Assembly (NCBI RefSeq): GCF_044466355.1
Contig: NZ_JBITMQ010000032.1
Coordinates: 1-34,224 of the forward strand
DNA: 34,224 nt
Direction: 5' to 3'
DNA from: Actinophytocola sp044466355
Lineage (GTDB): Bacteria; Actinomycetota; Actinomycetes; Mycobacteriales; Pseudonocardiaceae
The position numbers and the translations under genes are program-made. Of the stretch, positions 14,801 through 22,248 are shown in pieces. Positions within the stretch are counted from its first letter, which is position 1. Every line of letters begins with the position of its first letter. Under the pieces are notes generated by a model that worked only from the letters and a program-made list of their open reading frames with translations, searched no databases and was not told the DNA's origin.

Positions 14801-16240
14801 CGGGCGAACCTGGAGCACTACGCGTACCTGGTGCGCAGGCTCGGCAAGGGCACGGGCAAGTACGCGGCGCAGCGCCGTGCCGAGGTGCGGGCCGCGATGG
14901 ACCGCTGCCGGTCGGCCGTGCCGGTGTGGATCATGCCGGTGTACCGGATCGCGGAGCAGCTGCAGATCAGCCGCGACATGTTCGACGTGGTGATCGTCGA
15001 CGAGGCGTCGCAGGCCGGGCTGGAGGCGACGTTCCTGCAGTACCTCGCGCCACGCATGGTCGTCATCGGCGACGACAAGCAGGTGTCGCCGACGGCCGTG
15101 GGCGTCGACCAGCAGCAGCTGCGCGACCTCGCGGCCCAGTACCTCGCGGACGACCCGTACCGCTCGGCGTGGCAGGACCCGCAGCGCAGCCTGTTCGACG
15201 AGGCGAAGATGCGCTACCGCGGGCTGCTCACGCTCACCGAGCACCGGCGGTGCGTGCCCGAGATCATCGGGTTCTCGAACCGGGTCGCCTACGAACCGGA
15301 CGGCATCAGGCTCGTGCCGGTGCGCCAGTACGGCGCAGACCGCCTGCCGCCGATCCGCGCGGTCAACGTGGGCGGCACCACCGACGGCACCACGAACAAG
15401 GTCAACGCCGCCGAGGTCGAGGCCGTCGTGGAGCAGCTGGAGAAGTGCCTAGCCGACCCGAGGTACGACGGCAAGACGTTCGGCGTGATCTCCCTGCTCG
15501 GCGCGGCGCAGGCGAAGGCCGTCGAACGCAGGCTGCTGGAACGGGTCGCGCCGGAGGACTGGGCGGCGCGCAAGCTGCAGTGCGGCGACTCCGCCGACTT
15601 CCAGGGCGCCGAGCGGGACGTGATGTTCCTGTCGATGGTCGCCGGCGCGGCGGACCGGCTGATGCCGCTGACGCGTGAGATGTACGTGCAGCGGTACAAC
15701 GTGGCGGCGTCGCGGGCACGGGACCAGATGTGGGTGTTCCACTCGGTGCCGCTCTCGGCGCTGGGGAACCCGGAGGACATGCGGTTCCAGCTGCTGGACC
15801 ACTGCTACGGCGTGCTGGCCGCGCAGGACGGTGAGGGCACGCTGACCGCGCCCGTGCCCGAGGACGTGCGGGTGGAGCCGTTCGACTCGCTCTTCGCGCA
15901 GCGGGTCGCGAACCGCCTGGTCACGCTGGGTTACGGGGTGGTCCCGTCGTACTCGGTGGAGCGGCTGCGGCTGGACCTCGTGGTCGTCGGCGCGCAGTCC
16001 CGCCTGGCGGTGCTGTGCGAGGGCGACACGTGGCGGGGCGCGCACGCGTACGAGCGCGACCTGGCGGCGCAGCGCGACCTTGCCCGGTGCGGCTGGCACC
16101 TGCACCGGCTGCGCGAGTCGGCGTTCCACGCGGACGAGCCCCGCGCCATGGCGGCGCTGCTGTCGCGGCTGCGTGCGCTCGACATCGCCCCTAAGGGAGA
16201 CCCGGGTCTTTACCCGGAAAGCCCTGTTTCGCCTGGTTAG
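11876..16240 (+). CDS. SF1 (UPF1-like) helicase with C-terminal Vsr-like nuclease fold
   Basis: This is a 1454-residue protein. The N-terminal ~340 residues form an uncharacterised domain. The helicase core has Walker A GPPGTGKTHT (about residue 361), a large helical insertion of about 600 residues, Walker B VVIVDEASQ (about 1037) with GDDKQVSPT, the EHRRC motif (about 1121), SADFQGAERD (about 1240) and YNVAASRARDQ (about 1273). The last ~100 residues (FDSLFAQRVANRLVTLGYGVV...RLDLVVVG...GW.LHRLRES) match the DUF559/MTES_1575-type nuclease fold. However, the usual ECDGD is LCEGD here, so catalysis is doubtful. Related fusions occur in antiphage and DNA-repair contexts. I use GTG 11876, with a -10 box TACCGT eight bases upstream; TTG 11867 is the alternative. 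It diverges from the XRE gene. Confidence 0.87.
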   Translation: MSEASADPLTGRAVRLFEFLGRTQQLRDQPPRTVDGYRSVVWLDDLPDHPAVSSAHRGDPDPDGDILTVERVARHEPPEPGELADWLTADWREPAVTPELTDEAAPELTERYVSWLVDWQTWAARERADRPVRACYGRLFAAYVAATGNPEELELVLGVGCLAWAGPGARRHLLTAPVGIRFDDDSGKLTVHRVESVAAADIELDMLDPGLVPNPGHVADIRALARDLETHPLHRKESAALVRRVVHALDPDGEYRDDDAPPVPRQNAVAAYAPAVILRRRSQQGLVEIFSTIVARLREDGVVPDGLAPLVDPDHRPRYQGDAPDGALVEVDGDTFLPLPVNDTQLRIVRQVDAQAQTLVQGPPGTGKTHTAAALLSHLLAQGKRVLVTAHTDRALREVRDKLPTEITPLAVSVVGSSREDMSDLKVAVERIAAAATDHDDDAAADTVRRCLANAERLGLRRAELHEQLVEARRDEVREHEHAGYRGTLAAIARGLRRQEPRFGWLRDHVDVRADSTPPLTGEQVVEWHTRLTDADLIADEPEAGQRLVALGTAPAPQVFSEFVAAERATAAAERSELTAHPAFEAVRAVDPAARVQLRRRLSELADEADDLSRRREPWLGDALADVLVGRGRLWQGRARQMGTLIGQAETLVARLGPLTTVEVSANPAPLVPLAKQLHAHLAGGALKTGPGGVPKIGALTPKAVKQAQPLFDQVLVDGVAPTSAAQVDAFLAWEEASRVLAALDRALPGESSLLPDDPLHERLQWHGTELDQLHRVLRLGDELEREQHRFTQAGLPRPDWTDVAAVRRYASLVDVAAAADEHARAVLPLRRLESAVATVADRADAAPCVAALLTAVRARDPGGYAVAHQRLARLTTVRSQLARRDELAERVPPRLRAAVVANPAAWGEKLATFDAAWAWAAAGAWVAARGAVDVNAVQAEIALTEERIRREVETLAATRAWRHAVSPDRLTGQARANLEHYAYLVRRLGKGTGKYAAQRRAEVRAAMDRCRSAVPVWIMPVYRIAEQLQISRDMFDVVIVDEASQAGLEATFLQYLAPRMVVIGDDKQVSPTAVGVDQQQLRDLAAQYLADDPYRSAWQDPQRSLFDEAKMRYRGLLTLTEHRRCVPEIIGFSNRVAYEPDGIRLVPVRQYGADRLPPIRAVNVGGTTDGTTNKVNAAEVEAVVEQLEKCLADPRYDGKTFGVISLLGAAQAKAVERRLLERVAPEDWAARKLQCGDSADFQGAERDVMFLSMVAGAADRLMPLTREMYVQRYNVAASRARDQMWVFHSVPLSALGNPEDMRFQLLDHCYGVLAAQDGEGTLTAPVPEDVRVEPFDSLFAQRVANRLVTLGYGVVPSYSVERLRLDLVVVGAQSRLAVLCEGDTWRGAHAYERDLAAQRDLARCGWHLHRLRESAFHADEPRAMAALLSRLRALDIAPKGDPGLYPESPVSPG

Positions 16241-16261
16241 AGCGCTGTTGTCGGGCGCACC

Positions 16262-16573
16262 ATGGAGTGCATGACCCACGAGTTGAGCCGTTCCCAGGTG
16301 CTGGCCATGGCGAGCCAGCGGGACCGGCGGTTCCACATCGCAGCCGAGATCTCGGTTGTCGTCCACGACCTGGACGCACTGCGCGCGGCGGCCCGCCGCG
16401 CGTTCGACCACGGCCGCTTCGCGAGCGAGGCGGAACGCGCGCGGGCGTGGGAGGCCATCGAGAACGACCCGGCCGGTCTGATCGGCCAGGTCGTCGACTT
16501 CGCCCGCCTCACCGAGGACGTCCCCGGGCTGCTCCCCCACACCGCGGAGTGGACGGTCGGCAAGGCGAACTGA
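16262..16573 (+). CDS. Small protein of unknown function downstream of helicase gene
   Basis: This 103-residue protein has no domain I recognise. It is predicted to be helical and soluble, with a charged central region (DLDALRAAARRAFDHGRFASEAERARAWEAIENDP) and a C-terminal LTEDVPGLLPHTAEWTVG. It starts 21 bases after the helicase stop, so it may be in the same transcript. A second ATG at 16271 (GGAG three bases upstream) is an alternative start that would give 100 residues. Codon usage is strongly G/C-ending like its neighbours, which supports it being real. It converges on the IclR gene with 42 bases between. A short hairpin, ACGGC/GCCGT, begins at the stop. Confidence 0.65.
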   Translation: MECMTHELSRSQVLAMASQRDRRFHIAAEISVVVHDLDALRAAARRAFDHGRFASEAERARAWEAIENDPAGLIGQVVDFARLTEDVPGLLPHTAEWTVGKAN

Positions 16574-16615
16574 CGGCGCTGCCGTGAAAGCGTCTTCCAG
16601 GGCGTTGAAGCCGTG

Positions 16616-17395
16616 TCAGCGTGGGCGACGGGAGCCCGGGATGTCGGCCTCGATCCGGGCCGCCGTCTTCAGCAGTGGGGGCAGCAGGTCGCGGCGCATG
16701 GCTTCCAGTGACGTGCGGCTGGCGTGCGCGGACACGTTCACCGCCGCCACGACCTTGCCCGACCGGTCCCGCACGGGAGCGGCCAACGCCCGCAGGCCCT
16801 CCTCCAGCTCCTGGTTGACCAGCGCCCACCCCTGCGCCCGCACCTTCGCGACCTCCGTGCGCAAGCCGTCCACCGACGTCAGCGTCCGCGCGGTCAACGG
16901 CGCCAGGGTGACCGCCGCCAGGTAGGACTCCAGCTCGTCGGCGGGCAGCCCCGCGAGCAGCACCCGGCCCATCGACGTGGCGTAGGCCGGAAACCGGGTG
17001 CCCACGCTGATCGACACCGTCATGATCCGGGACACCGGCACGCGGGCCACGTACACGACGTCGTGGCCGTCCAGCACCGACACCGACGACGACTCGCTCA
17101 CCTCCGCCACGAGGCCCTCGAGGTGTGACTCCGCGACCTCCGGCAGCGACAGCGACGACAGGTAGGCGTACCCCAGCTCCAGCACCCGCGCGGTCAACGA
17201 GAAGAACCTCCCGTCGCTGCGCACGTAACCCAGCGCGGCCAGCGTGAGCAGGAACCGCCGCGCGACGGCCCGGGTGACACCGGTGCGGGCGGCCACCTCC
17301 GACAGCGTCAGCTCCGGGTGCGACTGGTCGAACGCGCGGATCACCGCGAGCCCGCGTTCCAGTGACTGCACGAAGTCAGCACCCCGACCGGCCAC
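16616..17395 (-). CDS. IclR-family regulator, PcaR/PcaU-like
   Basis: This 259-residue protein opens with FVQSLERGLAVIRAFDQSHPELTLSEVAARTGVTRAVARRFLLTLAALGYVRSDGRFFSLT, a winged helix of the IclR family close to the beta-ketoadipate (PcaR/PcaU/PobR) branch. The effector domain follows, with SVSVLDGHDVVYVARVP and the AYATSMGRVLLAGLP motif. The frame is open further upstream, but GTG 17395 is chosen because AAGGTGGA precedes it closely and the extra residues are unlike the family. It is divergent from the ABC-importer operon and probably controls it through the palindrome at 17492-17506. A related half-site, AGTTCTCCAG, at 17429-17438 lies within its own leader. Relatives often sense aromatic acids, but the ligand here is unknown. 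Confidence 0.9.
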   Translation of the reverse strand: MAGRGADFVQSLERGLAVIRAFDQSHPELTLSEVAARTGVTRAVARRFLLTLAALGYVRSDGRFFSLTARVLELGYAYLSSLSLPEVAESHLEGLVAEVSESSSVSVLDGHDVVYVARVPVSRIMTVSISVGTRFPAYATSMGRVLLAGLPADELESYLAAVTLAPLTARTLTSVDGLRTEVAKVRAQGWALVNQELEEGLRALAAPVRDRSGKVVAAVNVSAHASRTSLEAMRRDLLPPLLKTAARIEADIPGSRRPR

Positions 17396-17464
17396 GAGTC
17401 CACCTTCGAAGTACGCATTGCGAACGACAGTTCTCCAGTCGCACGATAGTACGCGGGGCAACTG

Positions 17465-17506
17465 TTGACCGCACAATGACCGGCGCTCTAGGTTCTCCTG
17501 GAGAAC
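17465..17506 (+). promoter_or_regulatory. Promoter with overlapping IclR-type operator for ABC-importer operon
   Basis: A -35 element TTGACC (17465-17470) is followed after 18 bases by a -10 element TAGGTT (17489-17494). The near-perfect palindrome GTTCTCCTGGAGAAC (17492-17506) overlaps the -10 box and the expected transcription start, so a bound regulator would block RNA polymerase. The same half-site recurs at 17429-17438. The IclR protein encoded divergently is the likely binder. Confidence 0.7.
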
Positions 17507-17540
17507 GAGCGTGCGGTCTACGAACAACGGAGTTTCGCCC

Positions 17541-18488
17541 ATGCGACGTCACCTCGCTGCGTTCCTGCTCGCGACCTCCCTGTTCGCCACCGCCTGCGGC
17601 TCGGAAGAAGGCCCCGCCGCGGGCCAGCCGGACAAGGTCACGGTCGGCGTCATCCCGATCCTCGACGTGGCCCCGATCTACCTGGGCCTGGAGAAGGGCT
17701 TCTTCGACAAGCGGAACATCGACCTGGAGCTGAAGCAGGCGGAGGGCGGCGCGGCGATCGTGCCCGCGGTCGTCAGCGAGCAGTACCAGTTCGGGTTCAG
17801 CAACGTCATCTCGCTGCTGCTCGCGCAGTCCGAGGGGCTGCCGGTCAAGGTCGTCAGCAACGGCAACAACTCCACCGGCGTCGACGGCGAGGACTTCGCC
17901 GGGCTCATGGTGAAGGGCGACAGCCCCATCACGTCCCCGAAGGACCTGGAAGGCAGGACGGTCGCGGCGAACACGCTGCAGAACATCGTCGACACGTCCG
18001 TCCGCGCGTCGGTGCGCAAGGACGGCGGCGACCCGTCGAAGGTCAAGTTCGTGGCCCTGCCCTTCCCCGAGCAGCCGGCCGCGCTCGCGAGCGGGCAGGT
18101 CGACGCGGTGTTCGTGGTCGAGCCGTTCCAGCAGGCGGTGCTCGCCGAGGGCGGGCGCAAGATCGCCTCCAGCTACGTCGACGCGGCCGACGACCTGACC
18201 GTCGCCGCGTACTTCACCTCGCAGCAGCTGCAGGCCGAGAACCCCGACCTGGTCGCACGGTTCACCGAGGCCATGCAGGAGTCACTGTCCTACGCGGACA
18301 GTCACCCGGACGAGGCGCGGCAGATCATCGGCACGTACACCAAGATCGCACCCGAGGTGATCGAGAAGGTCACGCTGCCGAAGTGGCCCGCCGACGTCAA
18401 CCGGGACTCGCTCCAGACCATGGCCGACCTCGCCGTCGAGGACGGCCTCATCGACAAGGCCCCCGACCTGAACGCGCTGCTCCCGTGA
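17541..18488 (+). CDS. ABC importer substrate-binding lipoprotein, NitT/TauT (NMT1/THI5-like) type
   Basis: This 315-residue protein starts with a lipoprotein signal peptide (MRRHLAAFLLATSLFATAC, lipid-attached Cys19). The mature part has the NMT1/THI5-like fold: VTVGVIPILDVAPIYLGLEKGFFDKRNIDLEL, AIVPAVVSEQYQFGFSN, GRTVAANTLQNIVDTSVRASV and GQVDAVFVVEPF. This class binds nitrate, sulfonates, riboflavin or thiamine precursors, aromatic acids and others; ligand cannot be called from sequence. It is anchored outside the membrane and feeds the two permeases encoded next. ATG 17541 follows CGGAG, and the longer frame from 17511 would bury the signal peptide. Its stop overlaps the next GTG (GTGA). 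It opens the operon controlled by the 17465-17506 promoter. Confidence 0.92.
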   Translation: MRRHLAAFLLATSLFATACGSEEGPAAGQPDKVTVGVIPILDVAPIYLGLEKGFFDKRNIDLELKQAEGGAAIVPAVVSEQYQFGFSNVISLLLAQSEGLPVKVVSNGNNSTGVDGEDFAGLMVKGDSPITSPKDLEGRTVAANTLQNIVDTSVRASVRKDGGDPSKVKFVALPFPEQPAALASGQVDAVFVVEPFQQAVLAEGGRKIASSYVDAADDLTVAAYFTSQQLQAENPDLVARFTEAMQESLSYADSHPDEARQIIGTYTKIAPEVIEKVTLPKWPADVNRDSLQTMADLAVEDGLIDKAPDLNALLP

Positions 18489-19255
18489 AGGTGCTCCTCG
18501 GCCTCGCCGGGCTGGTCGGTTTCGGTGTCCTGCTGGAGATCGCGCCCCGGATCGGGCTGGTGCCCGCCCGGTACGCGCCACCCACCAGCGACATCCTCGC
18601 CACACTGGCCGAACAGGTGCGGCGCGGGGAGTTCTGGTCCGCGGTGGGCGACACGCTGCTCACCTGGCTGGTCGGCCTGGTGATCGCGATCGCGCTGGGC
18701 GTCGCGATCGGCGTGCTCATCGGGTCGGTGCCGGTGCTGCGTGCGCTGACCGCGTCGACCATCGAGTTCCTGCGGCCGATCCCGTCGGTCGCGCTGATCC
18801 CGCTGGTCGTCGTGCTGTACGGGTCGACGATCGAGGCGACCGTGATCCTCGTGGTGTACGCGGCGTTCTGGCAGGTGCTGATCCAGACGCTCGCCGGGGT
18901 CGCCGACATCGACCCGGTCGCCGCCGACACGGCGCGGTCCTACCACCTGAACCGGTGGGCGCGGATCCGCTGGCTGGTCTGGCCGACCGCGCTCCCCTAC
19001 GCCGTGACCGGCATCCGGCTCGCCGCGACCGTCGCGTTGATCCTGACCATCACCGGTGAGCTGGTCATCGGCTCGCCCGGGCTCGGGCAGGAGATCGCGA
19101 ACGCCCGCTCGTCGGGCGCGGTGCCGGTGATGTACGCGCTGATCGTGGTGACCGGGCTGTTCGGGGTCGCCGCGAACGTGCTGACCAGGGCGGCGGAACG
19201 CAGGGCGCTGGCATGGCACCCGTCGGTGCGGCTGGAAGTGCAGGTGCCCGCATGA
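18485..19255 (+). CDS. ABC importer permease, NitT/TauT (SsuC/TauC-like) type, first
   Basis: This 256-residue membrane protein has about six helices and the BPD_transp_1 domain. It shows the features of the SsuC/TauC group: LLTWLVGLVIAIALGVAIGVLIGSVPVLRALTASTIEFLRPIPSVALIPLVVVLYG and the EAA-type coupling region starting DPVAADTARSYHLNRWARIRWLVWPTALPYAVTGIRLA. It forms half of the transmembrane channel. It begins with a GTG overlapping the stop of the binding-protein gene and ends overlapping the ATG of the second permease (ATGA), so translation is coupled throughout. A second, non-identical permease gene means the channel is probably a heterodimer; most taurine or sulfonate systems have one permease gene. 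Confidence 0.93.
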   Translation: MKVLLGLAGLVGFGVLLEIAPRIGLVPARYAPPTSDILATLAEQVRRGEFWSAVGDTLLTWLVGLVIAIALGVAIGVLIGSVPVLRALTASTIEFLRPIPSVALIPLVVVLYGSTIEATVILVVYAAFWQVLIQTLAGVADIDPVAADTARSYHLNRWARIRWLVWPTALPYAVTGIRLAATVALILTITGELVIGSPGLGQEIANARSSGAVPVMYALIVVTGLFGVAANVLTRAAERRALAWHPSVRLEVQVPA

Positions 19256-20019
19256 TCAGGCGAATCCTGCTCGCCGTGACACTGCCGGTCGTGCTCGTCG
19301 CCGTCTGGTGGTTCACGAGCGCGGGCAGCACCGAGTTCTACTTCCCGCCGCTGGCACGGATCGTCGGTGTGTTCCCGGAGACGTGGTTCGGGCCGCGCAT
19401 GGTCGACGACGTCCTGCCGAGCCTCGCGCGCCTCGGCATCGGGTACGCGGCCGCGCTCGTGCTGGGCATCGGCCTCGGGATGCTCATCGGCGCGAACCGC
19501 ACACTGCGCGCGGTCGTGGAGCCGCTGCTGGAGTTCCTGCGTGCGGTGCCGCCGCCGGTGCTCGTACCCATCCTGATGCTGATGGCGGGTATCGGCGACC
19601 TGATGAAGGTGCTGGTGATCATCTCCGGCTGCCTGTGGCCGATCCTGCTGAACACCGTCGAGGGCGTGCGTGCGGTCGACGAGGTGCTCACCGACACGTG
19701 CCGCAGCTACAAGATCCGCGGCCGTCTGCGGCTTCTGCACCTGACGGTCCGGTCCGCGAGCCCGCAGATCGTCGCCGGTGCCCGGCAGGCGCTCTCCATC
19801 GGCATCATCCTGATGGTCATCAGCGAGATGTTCGCCGCGTCGAGCGGCATCGGGTTCACGGTCATCCAGTTCAAGGACGGCTTCCGGATCCCGCAGATGT
19901 GGAGCGGCGTGCTCCTGCTCGGCCTGCTGGGTGTGTTGCTCGCATGGGCGTTCCGGCTCGTCGAGCGGCGGGTGCTCGGCTGGTACCACGGCATCCGGGC
20001 CGTACAGAAGGAGCGTTGA
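19252..20019 (+). CDS. ABC importer permease, NitT/TauT type, second
   Basis: This 255-residue membrane protein is a second member of the same family as the preceding gene and clearly different from it. It has the same order of elements: an N-terminal helix, LGIGYAAALVLGIGLGMLIGANRTLRAVVEPLLEFLRAVPPPVLVPILMLMAGIG, then the coupling segment VDEVLTDTCRSYKIRGRLRLLHLTVRSASPQIVAGARQAL. It probably pairs with the first permease to make a heterodimeric channel in the cytoplasmic membrane. Its ATG overlaps the previous stop, and its TGA overlaps the ATG of the ATPase gene (20019). Two dissimilar permeases next to one binding protein and one ATPase are seen in NitT/TauT-type systems for aromatic or pyrimidine-like substrates. 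Confidence 0.93.
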   Translation: MIRRILLAVTLPVVLVAVWWFTSAGSTEFYFPPLARIVGVFPETWFGPRMVDDVLPSLARLGIGYAAALVLGIGLGMLIGANRTLRAVVEPLLEFLRAVPPPVLVPILMLMAGIGDLMKVLVIISGCLWPILLNTVEGVRAVDEVLTDTCRSYKIRGRLRLLHLTVRSASPQIVAGARQALSIGIILMVISEMFAASSGIGFTVIQFKDGFRIPQMWSGVLLLGLLGVLLAWAFRLVERRVLGWYHGIRAVQKER

Positions 20020-20792
20020 TGCTCACCGTCAGGGGCCTGTCGAAGACCTACGACGCCAAGGGGCGCCGGGTCGAGGCGATCGCCGACGTGTCGCTCGAGG
20101 TGGCGGACGGCGAGTTCGTGTGCGTGGTCGGCCCGTCCGGCTGTGGCAAGACGACGCTGCTGCGCTGCGTCGCCGGGCTGCTGCCACCGACCTCGGGTGA
20201 GATCGTCGTGGAGGGCAAGCGGGTCGACGGCCCGCCGGACGGGCTCGCCGTGGTGTTCCAGGAGTACGGCCGCAGCCTGTTCCCGTGGCTGCGCGTGCGG
20301 GACAACGTGGAGCTGCCGCTGCGGGCCGCGGGCCTGGACAAGGTCAAACGGCGTGAGCTGGTGACCGAGGCGCTCGACGCGGTGGGGCTGGCCGACGTGC
20401 ACGCCGCGTACCCGTGGCAGCTGTCCGGTGGCATGCAGCAGCGGGTCGCCATCGCCCGCGCGATCGCCTACCAGCCACGGGTTCTGCTGATGGACGAGCC
20501 GTTCGCGGCCGTCGACGCGCAGACCCGCGCCGACCTCGAGGACCTGATCCGGTCGGTGTGGCAGCGGCTCGGCGTGACGCTGCTGTTCGTGACGCACGAC
20601 ATCGACGAGTCGGTCTACCTCGGACAGCGCGTCGTGATGCTGTCGTCCTCGCCGACCACGGTCGCCGAGGACCTCGCGATCGACCTGCCCGCCGAGCGCG
20701 ACCAGCTCGGCACGCGCAGCGACCCGCGGTTCACCGAGCTGCGCGGTCAGGTGTACGCCCAGATCCAGAAAGCCAAGCAGGAGCGGACATGA
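20019..20792 (+). CDS. ABC importer ATP-binding subunit, SsuB/TauB-like
   Basis: This 257-residue ATPase has all ABC motifs: Walker A GPSGCGKTT near residue 43, Q-loop VVFQEYGRSLFPWLRVRDNV, signature LSGGMQQRVAIARA, Walker B VLLMDEPFAAVD and the switch histidine in LLFVTHDIDESVYL. The whole protein is close to the SsuB/TauB/NtrD group and has the normal length. It drives the heterodimeric permease encoded immediately upstream from the cytoplasmic side. Both junctions are overlapping (TGATG at 20019 and ATGA at 20789), so the next gene, an aldehyde dehydrogenase, is coupled to it. That links transport of the substrate to its oxidation. Confidence 0.95.
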   Translation: MLTVRGLSKTYDAKGRRVEAIADVSLEVADGEFVCVVGPSGCGKTTLLRCVAGLLPPTSGEIVVEGKRVDGPPDGLAVVFQEYGRSLFPWLRVRDNVELPLRAAGLDKVKRRELVTEALDAVGLADVHAAYPWQLSGGMQQRVAIARAIAYQPRVLLMDEPFAAVDAQTRADLEDLIRSVWQRLGVTLLFVTHDIDESVYLGQRVVMLSSSPTTVAEDLAIDLPAERDQLGTRSDPRFTELRGQVYAQIQKAKQERT

Positions 20793-22237
20793 CAGCGCTG
20801 TTCGAGTCCGGAACGATCTTCAGCGGCGGGTGGGTGGCCGCGCACGGCGGCGACACCGCGATCGTCGAACCGGCGACCGGCGCGGAACTCGGCCGCACGG
20901 GTGTCGCTGACGCGTCCGATGTGGACGCCGCGTGCGCGGGGGCCGCGGCGGCGCGGCAGGAGTGGGCGGCCGCGACGTTCTCCGATCGCGCGGCGGTGCT
21001 GCGCAAGGCGGGCGCGGCGATCGAGGCGAGCTTCGCCGAGCTGCGGGACTGGGTGGTCCGCGAGACCGGTGCCGTGCCGGACATGGCCGCGTTCGCCGTC
21101 GGCGTGGCCGCGCAGGAGTGCTACGAGGCCGCGGCGCTCGCGTCCCAGCCGCCGGGCCAGCTGCTGCCGACCGCCGAGCCCCGGCTGTCGATGCTGCGGC
21201 GTGTGCCGGTCGGGGTGGTCGGCGTGATCTCGCCGTTCAACGTGCCGCTGATCCTGTCGATCCGCTCGGTCGCGCCCGCGTTGGCGCTGGGCAACGCGGT
21301 GGTGCTCAAGCCGGACATCCGCACGCCGGTCAGCGGCGGGTTCGCGATCGCGCGCGTGTTCGCGGAGGCCGGGCTACCGGACGGCGTGCTGCACGTGCTG
21401 CCGGGCGGCCCGGACGCGGGGACGGCGCTGGTGGCGAACCCGCACGTGCGGGTCATCTCGTTCACCGGTTCCACCGCGGTCGGCCGCAAGGTCGGTGAGC
21501 TGGCGGCGAAGCACCTCAAGCGGGCGCACCTGGAGCTGGGTGGCAACTCGGCGCTGGTCGTGCTGGACGACGCGGACGTCGAACGCGCGGTGTCGGCCGG
21601 GTCGTGGGGTTCGTTCCTGCACCAGGGCCAGATCTGCATGACCACCGGCCGCCACCTGGTGCACGAGCGGGTCGCCGAGTCCTATGTGGAGGCATTGGCC
21701 GCGCACGCGACCGCGTTGCCCGTCGGCAACCCCGCGACCGAGAAGGTCGCGCTCGGGCCGCTGATCGACGAGGGCCAGCTCGGCAAGGTCCACGACCTCG
21801 TCACGTCCACTGTGGACGCGGGGGCGCGGCTCGCGTCCGGCGGCACGCACGACGGCCTGTTCTACCGCCCGACCGTGCTCGACCGGGTGGGCACCGGCAT
21901 GCCCGCGTACGCCAACGAGGTGTTCGGCCCGGTCGCGCCGGTCGTGCGGTTTGGCAGCGAGGACGAGGCCGTGGCGCTGGCCACGGACAGCGAGTACGGA
22001 CTGTCGCTGTCGATCCTCACCGGCGACGCCATGCGCGGGCTCGCGCTCGCCGAGCGAATCCCCACCGGGATCGTGCACGTCAACGACCAGACCGTGAACG
22101 ACGAGGCGGTCGCGCCGTTCGGTGGCGTCGCCGCGTCGGGCACCGGCGCCCGGTTCGGCGGTCTCGCGAACCTGGACGCGTTCACCGAGTCGCGGTGGAT
22201 CACCGTCCGCGGGCAGATCCCCGCCTACCCGTTCTGA
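20789..22237 (+). CDS. NAD(P)-dependent aldehyde dehydrogenase, benzaldehyde dehydrogenase-like
   Basis: This 482-residue enzyme is a full-length aldehyde dehydrogenase. The nucleotide fold has GVVGVISPFNVPLILSIRSVAPALALGNAVVLKPD and the SFTGSTAVGRKVGELAA loop. The general base is the Glu of LELGGNSALVV (about residue 249) and the nucleophile is Cys near residue 283 in HQGQICMTTGR. The C-terminus shows EVFGPVAPVVRF and IVHVNDQTVNDEAVAPFGGV, the second reminiscent of the aromatic-aldehyde (XylC-like) group. It oxidises an aldehyde to an acid in the cytosol. It is translationally coupled to the importer ATPase, so its substrate is probably derived from the imported compound. With a PcaR-like IclR gene nearby, an aromatic substrate is a reasonable but unproven guess. 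Confidence 0.9.
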   Translation: MTALFESGTIFSGGWVAAHGGDTAIVEPATGAELGRTGVADASDVDAACAGAAAARQEWAAATFSDRAAVLRKAGAAIEASFAELRDWVVRETGAVPDMAAFAVGVAAQECYEAAALASQPPGQLLPTAEPRLSMLRRVPVGVVGVISPFNVPLILSIRSVAPALALGNAVVLKPDIRTPVSGGFAIARVFAEAGLPDGVLHVLPGGPDAGTALVANPHVRVISFTGSTAVGRKVGELAAKHLKRAHLELGGNSALVVLDDADVERAVSAGSWGSFLHQGQICMTTGRHLVHERVAESYVEALAAHATALPVGNPATEKVALGPLIDEGQLGKVHDLVTSTVDAGARLASGGTHDGLFYRPTVLDRVGTGMPAYANEVFGPVAPVVRFGSEDEAVALATDSEYGLSLSILTGDAMRGLALAERIPTGIVHVNDQTVNDEAVAPFGGVAASGTGARFGGLANLDAFTESRWITVRGQIPAYPF

Positions 22238-22248
22238 GGAGGAACTTC

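Noticed and set aside
10715..15244. Minus-strand open frame of about 1500 codons opposite the helicase gene
   Set aside because: It is a shadow frame of GC-rich coding DNA; the plus-strand frame has helicase motifs and normal codon bias, and the shadow has none.
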